Part shown: positions 53,080 to 63,025 of the stretch, in pieces
How positions within the stretch are numbered: position 1 is the stretch's first letter
Layout: every line of letters starts with the position of its first letter
Source of the DNA: Vicinamibacteria bacterium
Lineage (GTDB): Bacteria > Acidobacteriota > Vicinamibacteria > Fen-336
Assembly (NCBI GenBank): GCA_035570235.1
Contig: DATMML010000083.1
Location: 1 to 64,000, forward strand
Direction: 5' to 3'
DNA length: 64,000 nt
Notes under the pieces: generated by a model
Told to the model about the DNA's origin: nothing
The model's input: the letters and a program-made list of their open reading frames with translations, nothing else
The model's database searches: none
Program-made: the position numbers and the translations under genes

Positions 53080-54036
53080 ATGGCAAAGAGCAGCGGCGGC
53101 CAGGGACGAGGGCCGAGGACCGGAAAGCCGGGGAAGACCTCGCCCGCAAAGCCGGCGCGGAGGCCCGTGAAGCCTCCCGTCGCGGCAAAGGCGGCTAAGG
53201 CCAAGCCCAGAAAAGGCGGCCCCGGGCCGCGCCCCGCGCGCGGGGAGGGTCCTGCCAAGGCGGGTGAGCGCCCAGGCGCCTCCCGGCCGGGCCGGAGGAG
53301 GGGAGACATCGGCCGCCGCCCTCCGGTGGCCAAGGCGGCACCCCCCGCCCCGCGCGACGAGAATGCGCTCAGCGAGGAAGACGCCATCCGATCCGCTAAG
53401 TTCCTTCCCCGCGATCTGCCCCCGCGTCTGTTCGAGGAGGAGCGTTTCCTCTTCCCGGAGAGCTACGGCGTCAACCGCGTCCGGCTCCTGGTCAAGGATC
53501 CGGAATGGCTCTTCGCCTATTGGGATGTGAACCCGGCATCGTTGGGCGATCTGGGCCAGGGCCTGGGGGAGCGGGCGCTAGCGGTGTCGCGGCTCACCCT
53601 GCGCATCAAGGATCCTGTCCACGGCGGCTCGAGCGACATCCTCCTGCCCCCGGGAGCCCGCTGGTGGTACGTCCGGGGCGATTCCGCTTCCCGCTCCTAC
53701 CGGGCCGAGCTCGGCGTGACCCTGCCTTCGGGCGAGTTCCGTCGGCTGGCGGAGAGCAACACCGTGGTGACTCCGCGCGTGGGGCCATCCTCGCAAAGAG
53801 CCACCCGCCGGATAACCTATAGCCAAGTGCCGGCCATGCCCCCGCAAGCGCCGGGGACGGGAGAGGCGGACGAGAGCCGGACGTCCCCCGGTCAGGCGGT
53901 CGGGCCCTGGCAGGGGCCGTCCGGCGACGGACTCCGCTCCGGACCGGGCGCGCCCCGCGAGCCCACCCCGGCCGGGCCGGGTGGGGCGAGCGACGCCTTC
54001 TCGCCGGGCGGGGCCAGCGACGTCTTTCGGCGCTAG
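53080..54036 (+). CDS. DUF4912 family protein
   Basis: A 318-residue protein. The first ~90 residues are Lys/Pro/Ala-rich and disordered, then a DUF4912 domain: EERFLFPESYGVNRVRLLVK and DPEWLFAYWDVNPASLGDLG, a fold resembling carbohydrate-binding or immunoglobulin-like modules. The C-terminal ~70 residues are again Pro/Gly-rich. DUF4912 genes are commonly next to GH57 alpha-glucan enzymes, and here the GH57 branching enzyme begins 9 nt later, so it probably assists that enzyme in glycogen metabolism. Confidence 0.85.
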   Translation: MAKSSGGQGRGPRTGKPGKTSPAKPARRPVKPPVAAKAAKAKPRKGGPGPRPARGEGPAKAGERPGASRPGRRRGDIGRRPPVAKAAPPAPRDENALSEEDAIRSAKFLPRDLPPRLFEEERFLFPESYGVNRVRLLVKDPEWLFAYWDVNPASLGDLGQGLGERALAVSRLTLRIKDPVHGGSSDILLPPGARWWYVRGDSASRSYRAELGVTLPSGEFRRLAESNTVVTPRVGPSSQRATRRITYSQVPAMPPQAPGTGEADESRTSPGQAVGPWQGPSGDGLRSGPGAPREPTPAGPGGASDAFSPGGASDVFRR

Positions 54037-54045
54037 AAGCCCTTT

Positions 54046-55635
54046 ATGCCTGCCGGGTACTGGTGTCCGGTCCTCCACGCCCACCTTCCGTACGTGCGGC
54101 ATCCCGAGTACCCGCAGTTCCTCGAAGAGGACTGGTTCTTCGAAGGGCTGACCGAGACCTACGTCCCTCTCGTGGCGGCCCTCGACGGCCTACTCGCGGA
54201 TGGCGTGGACTATCGGCTCACCATGACGCTCTCGCCCCCGCTCATTTCCATGATGACGGACGGGCTCCTTATCGCCCGGTACCACCGCTACCTGGACAGC
54301 CTCCTGGACCTGGCTGGGCGCGAGGTGGAACGGACGCGGCACGCCGACCACCGCTTCCACGACGTGGCCCAATTCTACGTTCACGAGTTCGGCCGGATCC
54401 GGCACGTCTTCCGCGATGTCTACGGCTCGAACCTGCTCCAGGCTTTCCGCAAACACCGTGACGCAGGCAAGCTGGAGATCATCACCTGCGGCGCCACCCA
54501 CGGGTTCCTGCCCCTCATGGATCCCGTGCCCCAGGCCGTGCGCGCCCAGGTGCATGTGGCGGCCCAGCACTACCGAAAGCATCTCGACCGCGATCCCATA
54601 GGAATCTGGCTCCCCGAGTGCGGGTACTTCCCGGGGCACGAGACCTTCCTCCGGGAGGTCGGCCTCCGCTTCAGCTTCCTGGAGGCCCACGGGCTCACCG
54701 ACGGCCACCCCCGGCCCAGCTACGGGGTCCACGCCCCGATTGTCTCCCCGGGGGGCATCGTCTTTTTCGGTCGGGACATGGAGTCCTCGCGACAGGTGTG
54801 GAGCGCGGAGTCGGGCTACCCCGGGGACCCTGACTACCGCGAGTTCTACAAGGACGTGGGGTGGGAGCTTCCCCTCGACTACCTGGCGGACTTCCTGGGG
54901 GGCGGTCCGCGCCGAAACCTGGGGATCAAGTACTACCGGGTCACGGGCAAGGTGGGGCTGGGGGACAAGCAGCCCTACGTTCGCGCCTGGGCCCTGGAGA
55001 AGGCCGCCACCCACGCCGGCAACTTCCTCCAGAACCGCCAGAAGCAGGTGCAGCACTTGGCGGGGACGATCAGCCGCCCGCCAATCGTGGTGAGCCCGTA
55101 CGACGCGGAGCTCTTCGGGCACTGGTGGTTCGAGGGCCCGGATTTCCTGAACTACCTCTTCCGCAAGATGCACTTCGACCAGGAGGTGGTGAAGCCCATC
55201 ACGCCCTCGGAATTCCTCCAAAAGTTCCCGGAGCTCGAGGTCGTCCAGCCCCCCATGTGCACCTGGGGGGCCAAGGGCTATGCGGAGGTGTGGCTGAATC
55301 CGGGCAACGACTGGATCTACCCTCACCTGGACATGGCCGCCGAGCGCATGGTGGAGCTGGCCCGGCGCTACCCGGCGCCGAACGATCGCGAGCGACGGGC
55401 CCTGAATCAGGCGGCCCGGGAGCTGCTCCTCGCCCAGGCTTCCGACTGGGCTTTCATCATGAAGACGGGCACCACCGTGGAGTACGCCAAGAAGAAGACC
55501 CGGGACCACATCGCGCGGTTTGACTACCTCTACCGCGTGCTCTCCGGCGGGTTCCTGGAGGAGCCGATCCTCCGGGAGTTCGAAGACCGCGACAACATCT
55601 TCCCCGACATCGACTATCGGGTGTACACGCCGTAG
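54046..55635 (+). CDS. GH57 1,4-alpha-glucan branching enzyme (DUF1957)
   Basis: A 529-residue family 57 glycoside hydrolase. It transfers alpha-1,4 chain segments to form alpha-1,6 branches in glycogen. The N-terminal GH57 motif is WCPVLHAHLPYVRHPEYPQF; the nucleophile is E191 (GIWLPECGYFPG) and the acid/base D353 (VVSPYDAELFGHWWFEG). The C-terminal DUF1957 helical domain includes WGAKGYAEVWLNPGNDWIYP. Full length for the ~530-residue branching subtype. Cotranscribed with the DUF4912 gene. Confidence 0.93.
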   Translation: MPAGYWCPVLHAHLPYVRHPEYPQFLEEDWFFEGLTETYVPLVAALDGLLADGVDYRLTMTLSPPLISMMTDGLLIARYHRYLDSLLDLAGREVERTRHADHRFHDVAQFYVHEFGRIRHVFRDVYGSNLLQAFRKHRDAGKLEIITCGATHGFLPLMDPVPQAVRAQVHVAAQHYRKHLDRDPIGIWLPECGYFPGHETFLREVGLRFSFLEAHGLTDGHPRPSYGVHAPIVSPGGIVFFGRDMESSRQVWSAESGYPGDPDYREFYKDVGWELPLDYLADFLGGGPRRNLGIKYYRVTGKVGLGDKQPYVRAWALEKAATHAGNFLQNRQKQVQHLAGTISRPPIVVSPYDAELFGHWWFEGPDFLNYLFRKMHFDQEVVKPITPSEFLQKFPELEVVQPPMCTWGAKGYAEVWLNPGNDWIYPHLDMAAERMVELARRYPAPNDRERRALNQAARELLLAQASDWAFIMKTGTTVEYAKKKTRDHIARFDYLYRVLSGGFLEEPILREFEDRDNIFPDIDYRVYTP

Positions 55636-55897
55636 GGGGTGTGGCTTTCGAACTGGGACAGGAGCGTTTTCCGCCCGGCGCCGTCTCGTTCTCTCCCCTC
55701 GAATCGACCGGACGAATTGCGGGCGAGCCATTCCGACTGTGAGCCTCGGTCGGTTCGGCGGTCCTTGACAGGCTCTCGGGCCGCGTAGTACGGTCCCCAC
55801 ATCCCTCGGCCTCTCTCGGTTCCTGCACGCGCGGGGATCCGTTTCGCTGCCGTTGTCCGCCACCGCTGAAGGGCGGCCCGCTCACGAGGAGTCTGCC

Positions 55898-57862
55898 ATG
55901 GCTCGCGTCCTTTCTTTCTTCGGAGTCCCGCTTGGAGTCCTGGGCCTCCTCTGCGCTCCGGCCCAGGGTCAAGAAGTCGACGCTTCCGCCGGACCTGCCC
56001 CGGAGCAGGCTGAGGTCACAGGAGCGGTCCACCACGATGCCTCCCTGCCCCTCTGGCTCTTGCCCCCGGCCGCGCGGGTCCCTCGCCCTGACCACGAAAC
56101 CAAGCCCCTGCCCCGTCCCCTTCGAGTCGGACCCCCGCTCGCCGACCAGGCGCTGCAGGCGGACGTGGCTCCGGCGCTTGCACCCGCCCCGCGCGTAAAC
56201 GTGGACGGAGTGGGAGACGGTTTCAGCGGCCCGTCGGGCACATTCGTCGTCAACTCCGCCCCCTCCGACTCGAATGGAGACGTGGGCCCGAACCACTATG
56301 TGGAGACGGTCAACACCGACTTCGCGGTCTTCGACAAGACCGGCGCGCCGGTTTTTGGCCCGGTGCCGATCAACACCCTCTGGAGCGGCTTCGGGGGGGA
56401 CTGCCAGGCGAACAACGATGGCGACCCCATCGTGAGCTATGACCGGATCGCCGACCGCTGGGTCATCACGCAGTTTTCGGTCACGGGCGCGAACGGGACC
56501 ACGAGACCGTTCCTGCAGTGCGTGGCCGTGTCCAAGACCCCTGATCCGACGGGCGCGTACTACCGCTACGCGTTTCCTTACGCGAGCTTTAATGACTACT
56601 CCAAGCTCTCGGTGTGGCCGGACGCCTACTACATCACCTTCAACATGTTCGATCCCACGGGGACGCTGTTCCAGGGGGCCAAGGCCTGCGCCTACGACCG
56701 GGCGAAGATGTTGCTCGGTCTGCCCGCCACGCAGCAGTGCTTCAGCACCAGCGTCTTCTTTGGCGGGCTGCTCCCCGCCCACGTCAACAGTGCGCTTCTC
56801 CCCCCCGCCGGCGCGCCCAACCCGCTCGTAGCCCTGGGGGCGGCCGTGAACCAGCTCGCGGTCTGGAAGTTCCACACGGACTGGACAACCCCCGCCAACA
56901 GCACGTTCACGGGGCCCACGACGCTCTCCACCGCGGCCTTCAGCGAGGCCTGCGGCCTCTCGGGACCCTGTATCCCACAGCTGGGAGGGGGCTCGCTCGA
57001 CTCCCTGGGGGACCGTCTCATGTACCGCCTCGGCTACCGCAACTTCGCCGACGGCCACCAGTCGCTGGTCGTCAACCATTCGGTCACCGCGGGATCGAGC
57101 ATCGGCGTGCGATGGTACGAGCTTCGCCTCGACGCGGGCGGTAACCCAAGCCTCTTCCAGCAAGGCACCTATGCGCCCGATGCTAACTACCGCTGGATGG
57201 GTTCGATTGCCCAGGATAGGGACGGCAACCTGGCCCTGGGCTTCAGCGTTTCCGGCTCCGGGTTGAAGCCGCAGATCCACTACACGGGTCGGCTCGCCGG
57301 CGACCCGGCGGGACAGATGACACAGGGAGAAGGGGCCATCATCGACGGGGCCGGGGCCCAGGGTGCCAGCCTCCAGCGGTGGGGCGACTACTCGATGATG
57401 GCGATCGACCCCAGCGACGACTGTACGTTCTGGTACACCAACCAGTACCTTCCCGCGGACGGCACCTTCAACTGGCGGACCCGCATCGGCTCCTTCCGCT
57501 TCCCGGAGTGCGGGACTACCGCGCCCGTCATCACCCTCAGGATCAACGGGCAACATCCGACCCCGCCCGTGGTCACGGTCAGCGGCCCCACCCTGCTGAC
57601 TCTGGATGTGTCGCCCGGCACCCTCACCGCTCCCGTCGATTGGTACTGGGCGTTTGACTTCAACGGAACGCTCTTCTGGGTGACCTCGGGTGGCATCTCG
57701 ACCACGCCCGCGCCGTGGTTCCACGCGCCCCCCGTGGCCTTGACCAACGTGACGCTTTTCAACCTTACCTTGCCCCCCGCCAGTACCATCACCAACCTCG
57801 TCTTCATGGCGGATGGGGCGAGCGCCCTGAGCTTCGACTTCATCACGGCAACGCGACCCTAG
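55898..57862 (+). CDS. large secreted beta-rich protein, function unknown
   Basis: A 654-residue exported protein with a signal peptide (MARVLSFFGVPLGVLGLLCA) and the CACGAGGAG ribosome site before the ATG at 55898. After a ~100-residue Pro-rich segment come repeated blocks such as SNGDVGPNHYVETVNTDFAV, RIADRWVITQFSVTG and MAIDPSDDCTFWYTNQYLPA, resembling beta-propeller-like secreted proteins with aromatic-Asp signatures. The C-terminal ~100 residues are an immunoglobulin-like fold. No catalytic motif was recognised. It ends just before the minus-strand run that begins at 57894. Confidence 0.55.
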   Translation: MARVLSFFGVPLGVLGLLCAPAQGQEVDASAGPAPEQAEVTGAVHHDASLPLWLLPPAARVPRPDHETKPLPRPLRVGPPLADQALQADVAPALAPAPRVNVDGVGDGFSGPSGTFVVNSAPSDSNGDVGPNHYVETVNTDFAVFDKTGAPVFGPVPINTLWSGFGGDCQANNDGDPIVSYDRIADRWVITQFSVTGANGTTRPFLQCVAVSKTPDPTGAYYRYAFPYASFNDYSKLSVWPDAYYITFNMFDPTGTLFQGAKACAYDRAKMLLGLPATQQCFSTSVFFGGLLPAHVNSALLPPAGAPNPLVALGAAVNQLAVWKFHTDWTTPANSTFTGPTTLSTAAFSEACGLSGPCIPQLGGGSLDSLGDRLMYRLGYRNFADGHQSLVVNHSVTAGSSIGVRWYELRLDAGGNPSLFQQGTYAPDANYRWMGSIAQDRDGNLALGFSVSGSGLKPQIHYTGRLAGDPAGQMTQGEGAIIDGAGAQGASLQRWGDYSMMAIDPSDDCTFWYTNQYLPADGTFNWRTRIGSFRFPECGTTAPVITLRINGQHPTPPVVTVSGPTLLTLDVSPGTLTAPVDWYWAFDFNGTLFWVTSGGISTTPAPWFHAPPVALTNVTLFNLTLPPASTITNLVFMADGASALSFDFITATRP

Positions 57863-57893
57863 GCCAAAGAAGGGTTCAGCCAGGCCCACGCGA

Positions 57894-58529
57894 TCAGCTT
57901 GGGGGGCTCCCCGAGCTCTGCTTGTGCGGAGCGGTCAAGGAACGCCAGAGGTGCCTTGCCCCCTGGAAGAGAAGGCCGGTTAGCCCCCAGATCGAGACCA
58001 GGGGGTCGAGCACGTAGTCCCAGAGGTTGGTGGATTCGTGCCCGCCGAGGGCGTAGGCGAGAACGGCCCCGGCCAGGCAAAGGCTCACCAGGGGCAGCCG
58101 TTGAAGCCAGGCGGCCAGGGCCAGGAGCAGCACCAAGCCGACGAACCAGGGCGTGGCGTAGCCCAGGCGGTAGGGGTCGACGGGGCCGAGGCCCAGGGCA
58201 AAAGGATAGAGGGCGAGGCCGCCCCCGGCCACGACGCCTTGGAGGGCGAGCCGGCTCCGGGGGTCGATGGGGCCCCAGCCAAAGAACGGCCGGCCGAGCG
58301 CGCGCAGGAGCAAAACGGTGGTGGTGAGGCTCAGGTCGCCCAGGACGCCACGGACATAGCCGGCGGGCGTTAGCCCCCCGAGGGGGGCCAGGGCGAGGAT
58401 GGCGGTCGCCGCCAAGAGGAGGGCAAGGCCGGCGCGGGGGAGGCGGCGGACCCCGGGCCAGAGCAGGGGCGCGGCCGCGATCAGGAGGGCGGCGCTCCAA
58501 AGCCCGGCGAGATCAGTGGGGCTCGGCAT
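57894..58529 (-). CDS. small polytopic membrane protein
   Basis: A 211-residue protein (ATG at 58529; an upstream ATG at 58538 would add three residues) with about six hydrophobic helices, among them SAALLIAAAPLLWPGV and GLALLLAATAILAL. No recognised family. It overlaps the end of the sialidase-like gene by 17 nt, so it is cotranslated and probably assists in the same surface-glycan function. Confidence 0.65.
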   Translation of the reverse strand: MPSPTDLAGLWSAALLIAAAPLLWPGVRRLPRAGLALLLAATAILALAPLGGLTPAGYVRGVLGDLSLTTTVLLLRALGRPFFGWGPIDPRSRLALQGVVAGGGLALYPFALGLGPVDPYRLGYATPWFVGLVLLLALAAWLQRLPLVSLCLAGAVLAYALGGHESTNLWDYVLDPLVSIWGLTGLLFQGARHLWRSLTAPHKQSSGSPPS

Positions 58530-59838
58530 GGGAAGCACCCGACAGCTGTTGGTCCAGCCAGGCCCGATTGAAACGGACGTGCTTGATGAGCGTCCGGTTC
58601 CAGGCGTAGACCAGGTGAAAGTCTCCGTCTCGGGTCTGGATCAGGGACGGGTACGAGAACTCGAAATGATACCGGTCGCCCCAGCGCATGGCCCGCTTGA
58701 CGGCGGGGCCGTAGGCGCTGGGGTCGGCGAGGGCGGAGTCCGAGGCGCGGGCCAGCCGCTCGATGATCCGGAGATAGCGCCCCTCGTCGGGGGGCCGTTC
58801 CCGCCGGGCCAGTTGGTCCTCCAGCTGATGCACGGTCTCCCAGCTTTCCCCGCCGTCCCCGGAGATCACCAAGGACAAAGCGTCCCGGTCGACCTCGATG
58901 TTGTTGAGGGCGACCAGGAGTCGACCGTCGGGCAGCACCACCCCGGAGAGGGCGGCGTCCGGGTTGGACAGGGTCGACCAGGTCGGTCGGGTCCAGTGCT
59001 GTCCCGCGTCCCGGGTCACGCACCGGACCACGCGAGGGTGCCGTTCGGGGCCCGCGTAGCGCATGAGGGCCACCGCCTCGCTCGGGCCTCTCACCAGGAC
59101 CACCGGCTGCAGGCCGAAGCCGCTGGGGCTCAGCCGCTGTTTGTCGATGACCCGGCCCGCCCCGTCCAGGCGCAGGAGCTCTGCGAACTGGCCGATGAAC
59201 TCATGGTAGACGGGGAGGCCCATGGTTCCATCGGCGTAGAGGAAGGGCGCCCCCCGGACGAGGGTGCTCACGTTGACGAAGGGAGAGGTGATGAGCCGTC
59301 GAGGGGCACTCCAGGCCTCTCCCTCGTCGGAGGAGGTCATGGCGGTGATGGAGCTGCCGGCCCAGCCCCCCACCGAGACCGTGACGTAGAAGAGCCACAG
59401 CCTTCCGTCCGCGGCGCGGCCCGCGGTGGGGTTCCCGACCTTCTTGACGAGCCGCCGCACCGAGGCCTGCGTGCTCTCCCGGCTCGCGACCGTGGTCTCC
59501 CCGCTCCAACCGCCCCGATGGGGGTCGAAGACGGCGCTTCGGATCTCGACGTCCTCCGCTCCTTCGCGGCTGCCCGCATACCAGAAAGCACGCACGCGCC
59601 CGTCCTTGAGCTCCACCAGGGAGGCGGCGTGGGCCTGGGTGTTGTTGCGGGCGGAGACGAAGGCGCTGTCGAAGCGGGGCTCGTCGGGCCCCCGCTCTAC
59701 CGGGGAAGAGGCTCGAAAGGGTGCGGGGGGGAGACCGGGGTTTCTCAGGATGGCCGCGCCAAATGAGAAGAGGATGAGGGCGAGGAGGAGGGGCGGACGA
59801 GAGGGGGCGCCGCCGGGCGCGTTCGTGCCCATCATCAT
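58513..59838 (-). CDS. sialidase-fold (BNR) protein, membrane-anchored
   Basis: A 441-residue protein starting at one of three consecutive ATGs (59838-59830), the first sharing one base with the preceding stop. It has an N-terminal anchor (PLLLALILFSFGAAILRN), then six-bladed propeller repeats of the sialidase/BNR type: HAASLVELKDGRVRAFWYAG, SREGAEDVEIRS, RPTW and GDGGESWETVHQLEDQ. The Asp-box SxDxGxxW is visible in TSSDEGEAWSAPRR and SGDGGESW. The family includes exo-alpha-sialidases; catalytic residues cannot be fixed by eye. Confidence 0.85.
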   Translation of the reverse strand: MMMGTNAPGGAPSRPPLLLALILFSFGAAILRNPGLPPAPFRASSPVERGPDEPRFDSAFVSARNNTQAHAASLVELKDGRVRAFWYAGSREGAEDVEIRSAVFDPHRGGWSGETTVASRESTQASVRRLVKKVGNPTAGRAADGRLWLFYVTVSVGGWAGSSITAMTSSDEGEAWSAPRRLITSPFVNVSTLVRGAPFLYADGTMGLPVYHEFIGQFAELLRLDGAGRVIDKQRLSPSGFGLQPVVLVRGPSEAVALMRYAGPERHPRVVRCVTRDAGQHWTRPTWSTLSNPDAALSGVVLPDGRLLVALNNIEVDRDALSLVISGDGGESWETVHQLEDQLARRERPPDEGRYLRIIERLARASDSALADPSAYGPAVKRAMRWGDRYHFEFSYPSLIQTRDGDFHLVYAWNRTLIKHVRFNRAWLDQQLSGASHAEPH

Positions 59839-61592
59839 CAACGGGGGCTCGAGCTAGGGGCGGGGTCCCCGGGGCCGGAAGCGCGGGGCGGGGAGGCGAG
59901 CAGGAGCTCCTTGATGAAGAGCTGACGATCGATCCCCCCGAGGAGGAGCTCCCGCAGCTCGCGCGAGTTGTGGCGCCCCTTTAGATCCAAGCGCTGGCCG
60001 AGGAGGGTGGCCTCCGGCGGGATCGGGTCCGCGAGGGCCTGGCGGACGGCCACGATGGGAAACCGTGCGAGGAGCGCGGGGGCGGTTGACTCCGGCCCTT
60101 CGCGGTAGCCGCGCAGGTCCGCGCCGGGGAGCAAGAAGCGATAGCGCTCATCGCCCGCGATGAAGTCGTAGGGTACCCCCACCTCCTTGCCCTTGAGGTA
60201 CTGCTGAATCTGCGGCTGGTAACGGCCCCGGGGGCCCTCGAAGGGCCGGAGGAAGGCGGCGAAGCACAAGAATCCCAGGAGGATGGGGGCGTGGACGCAG
60301 GCATGGGTGAGTCGTGGCCGGCCCAGACCGACGAGAACCACGGCTTCGGTGCCCAGCAGGAGCAGCCAGTGTCCCCACCCAAAGGGCGGCATGCCGCCGG
60401 CGGCGGCCTCTTGCAGCCGGACCGACAAGTACGCGATCCCCGTCACCACCGTCGCGGTCAGAAGGAGGGTGAGGACAAACGCCCGCCTGCTGATCCGGTG
60501 CCAGTTGAGGGCGAGGAGAACGGCCAGCGCGGGCATGGCGGGCAGGAGGTAGCGGCTCGACCGCTGGCTCGGAAGACTGAAGGTCAGAAACAGGGTGAAG
60601 ACCCAAATCCAGAGCAGTTTTTCCTCGTCCGTCAACTCGTGGCGCCTCTTGAAGGCGATCAGGAAGAGCGCCAACACCGGGACGGCGAGCAGGCCGGCGT
60701 TCACGGGATAGCCGAGGGCCAGGCTCCAGATGCTGGAGGCGCCGCTCAGGAGCTGCCGCCAGTAGCCGCCCGGGGAGGCAAACTTGCCGAGGTTCTCGGC
60801 AAGGACAAACTCCCTCCAAATGGCCCCCGGATCCGGGTCGAGGAGGAACCAACTACTGAAGAGGGCGAGGGAGATCGACGTGGCGAGCACGACCTTCTGC
60901 GCGTCCTTGGTCAGAAACTCCGCGAGCCGGTAGCGGCGGTGGTGCCAATACCACCAAGCGAGGCCGAGGCTGGCGGGTGCGGCGAGGGCAAACGACTTGT
61001 AAAGGAGGGCGAGGCCAATCGCCAAGCCGGCGAGGATGGGGAAGACGAAGCGGGAGTCGAAGGCGAACGGGTGCCAGTAGAGAAGAGCGAAGAAAGGCAG
61101 TCCGAGCCACAAGACCTCGGCCGGACTTGTGAGAAAGGGTCGCCCAAAGCGATAGGTGCTGAAGAAGGCCATGAAGCTCAACCCGCCCAAAAAGCCCGTC
61201 TCCAGGCGATGGGACAGCTTCCAGGCGAGCAGGAACACTGTCGCCGCCGTGAGCAGGGTATAGAGGACGCTGGGGTAACGGAGGTTCCACAGGGTCCAGT
61301 CTCGCCCCCCGTCCGTAGAGGCGATCCCTTGCCAGAACAGCAGCGGGGGCTTGGTGTTGCGCATGTCGGGCAGTTCCGACCGGAGGGGCAGGAGCCGGCC
61401 GCTGAGCGCGGTCAGGCGCGCGATGTGCTCGTAGGGGCACTCATCGCCGTTCTTGGGGATGTGCTGTCCGTCGAGGCCGTAGAAATACGCACCCACGGCC
61501 AGCAGGGCGACGAGTGCGTGCCAGGCGAGGCCCGACGGGCCCCCCGTGGGGCCCACGGAAACCGGCGTCTTGGCGGAGGGATCGCCGCTCAT
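59838..61592 (-). CDS. ArnT-like GT39 glycosyltransferase
   Basis: A 584-residue membrane GT-C enzyme. After a short N-terminus the first helix (ALVALLAVGAYFYGL) leads to the donor-site motif NGDECPYEHIARLT with the Asp/Glu pair, then about eleven helices. The acceptor region has SSRYLLPAMPALAVLLALNW, as in ArnT/PMT. The C-terminal ~150 residues are soluble. These enzymes add a polyprenyl-phosphate sugar to lipid A or proteins. Start is the ATG at 61592. It is followed by the sialidase-like gene; the stop overlaps its first ATG by one base. Confidence 0.88.
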   Translation of the reverse strand: MSGDPSAKTPVSVGPTGGPSGLAWHALVALLAVGAYFYGLDGQHIPKNGDECPYEHIARLTALSGRLLPLRSELPDMRNTKPPLLFWQGIASTDGGRDWTLWNLRYPSVLYTLLTAATVFLLAWKLSHRLETGFLGGLSFMAFFSTYRFGRPFLTSPAEVLWLGLPFFALLYWHPFAFDSRFVFPILAGLAIGLALLYKSFALAAPASLGLAWWYWHHRRYRLAEFLTKDAQKVVLATSISLALFSSWFLLDPDPGAIWREFVLAENLGKFASPGGYWRQLLSGASSIWSLALGYPVNAGLLAVPVLALFLIAFKRRHELTDEEKLLWIWVFTLFLTFSLPSQRSSRYLLPAMPALAVLLALNWHRISRRAFVLTLLLTATVVTGIAYLSVRLQEAAAGGMPPFGWGHWLLLLGTEAVVLVGLGRPRLTHACVHAPILLGFLCFAAFLRPFEGPRGRYQPQIQQYLKGKEVGVPYDFIAGDERYRFLLPGADLRGYREGPESTAPALLARFPIVAVRQALADPIPPEATLLGQRLDLKGRHNSRELRELLLGGIDRQLFIKELLLASPPRASGPGDPAPSSSPR

Positions 61593-61636
61593 GGGTGGCC
61601 CCGGGGCGTCGTCCGCTCGCCCACGGTTGGAGCCGG

Positions 61637-63025
61637 CTATGGTTGGCTCCGGGTCTCCCCGCCGGACCCCGCCGCGTCCGCGGTCGGTACCAGCGAGTCC
61701 GCGGTCTGCGGCGGGGTGGGGGCGCTCAGGAGCTCTCCCCGGAGGCTCAGCCGCTGGGCGCGGGCGCCCAGGAGCTCCTCCTGGGCGCGAACGACCTCGT
61801 CGTGGGCGTCCGCGACCGCGACCTCCCGGCTCTCCACCTCCGCGGCCCGGGCGCGGCCTTCGGCCTCGAGGGTCCGGGCCACTTGAAGCTCCCCCTGCGC
61901 CACTCCCTCCGCGCGGCGAGCAAGGCTCGTGCGGGCGGTGGCGCGGGCGAGGGCGGCCTCCGCCCGCCGCACCTGCAACTCGAGCTCTGACTCCCGGGCC
62001 CGGCGTCGGGCCAGGACCCCCTCTCGGTCGGCCTGGACGCGGGCGGCGGCGTCCGCGGCGCGGCCGCCCGTCCAAAGGGGGAGCCCGACCCAGAGGCCCG
62101 CGCTCCAGTTGTCGGCCTTGAAGGTCCGATAGAAATCGTCGTATCCGGAGTAATGCACGAGCCGGGAATACTGGGCGGCGACGTTCACGACTGGCGCCCA
62201 CCACCGACCACGCCAGGTCTCGGCCCGCTCCAGGCTGTGGGCGGCCGCGTCCAGCCCGCGGAGCTCCCCGTCGGCCGTCCGCGCCAGGGCCAGGTCGTCG
62301 CCTTCTCGGGAGTCGGGCAGGCTGGTCAGGGGATCGCCGAGGAGGCGCAAGGGGGTGTTCGCGGCCCAGCCGATGAGCAGGCGCAGCTCGAGCTGGTCGA
62401 GGTCGCGGTCGGATTCGCGGTCGAGCCGGGTCTGGCGGGCCTGGGCCTCCAGGAGGGCGGCGCGCTCCACCTCGAGCGGTGTGGCGCGCCCCTCCGCGAG
62501 CAGGGCCTCCGCCTGCGCGCGGAGCCGGCCGTAGGCCTCGAGGCGCCGCTGGGCATCCGCGAGCCGGGCTTCGTCGGCCCAGCATCGGCCGTAGGCCGCC
62601 ACCACCGCCCGCGCGGTCGTGACCCGGGCGGCCTCGAGGCGCGCCCGCGCCAACGACCACCGGGAGCGTGCCTCGTAGGCGTCGGCGCGACGGGCGGGAT
62701 CGAAGAGGGCCTTTCGGACCTCGACCTCCGCGATGGCGGGAAGCCGACCACCCGTTCCTCCGGGTAGGCCCTGGGCGTAGCCCGGTGTCGTGGTCAGCAC
62801 GGCCTCGGGGTTGAGGGCGTCCTCGGCCAGGCGCGCGCCGGCCGCCCCTTCGTTCTCGTTCGCGAAGGCCACGGCCACCTCGGGGGCGTGGGCGAGGGCG
62901 AGCTCGATCGCCCGCTCCAGGCTGATCGGCTCGGGGGCTTGGGCCCGGCTGGAAGGGCCGAAGGCAGAGACCATGACGGCCAGGATCGGCGCCCAGGTCC
63001 AGGGGAAGAAGGAACGGTCATTCAT
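61637..63025 (-). CDS. TolC-like outer-membrane efflux protein
   Basis: A 462-residue outer-membrane channel with a signal peptide (MNDRSFFPWTWAPILAVMVS). Two OEP repeats: SLERAIELALAHAPEVAVAF opens repeat one, and RKALFDPARRADAYEARSRW and AVVAAYGRCWADEARLADAQ are the long helices. The second repeat ends near QLRAEELLGARAQRLSLRGE. It is the exit duct for an efflux pump, here with the adjacent MacB-like permease. The ATG at 63025 overlaps the permease stop by 8 nt. Confidence 0.92.
   Translation of the reverse strand: MNDRSFFPWTWAPILAVMVSAFGPSSRAQAPEPISLERAIELALAHAPEVAVAFANENEGAAGARLAEDALNPEAVLTTTPGYAQGLPGGTGGRLPAIAEVEVRKALFDPARRADAYEARSRWSLARARLEAARVTTARAVVAAYGRCWADEARLADAQRRLEAYGRLRAQAEALLAEGRATPLEVERAALLEAQARQTRLDRESDRDLDQLELRLLIGWAANTPLRLLGDPLTSLPDSREGDDLALARTADGELRGLDAAAHSLERAETWRGRWWAPVVNVAAQYSRLVHYSGYDDFYRTFKADNWSAGLWVGLPLWTGGRAADAAARVQADREGVLARRRARESELELQVRRAEAALARATARTSLARRAEGVAQGELQVARTLEAEGRARAAEVESREVAVADAHDEVVRAQEELLGARAQRLSLRGELLSAPTPPQTADSLVPTADAAGSGGETRSQP

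Noticed and set aside
55457-57889. Open reading frame of ~810 codons on the minus strand across GH57 and the secreted protein
   Set aside because: It lies antisense to two well-supported genes, is Arg/Gly/Pro-rich without domains, and is an artefact of high G+C content.
61593-62660. Extension of the ArnT-like frame upstream into the TolC-like gene
   Set aside because: The added residues are low-complexity Arg/Pro/Gly and antisense-frame shadow; the membrane protein begins at the ATG 61592.
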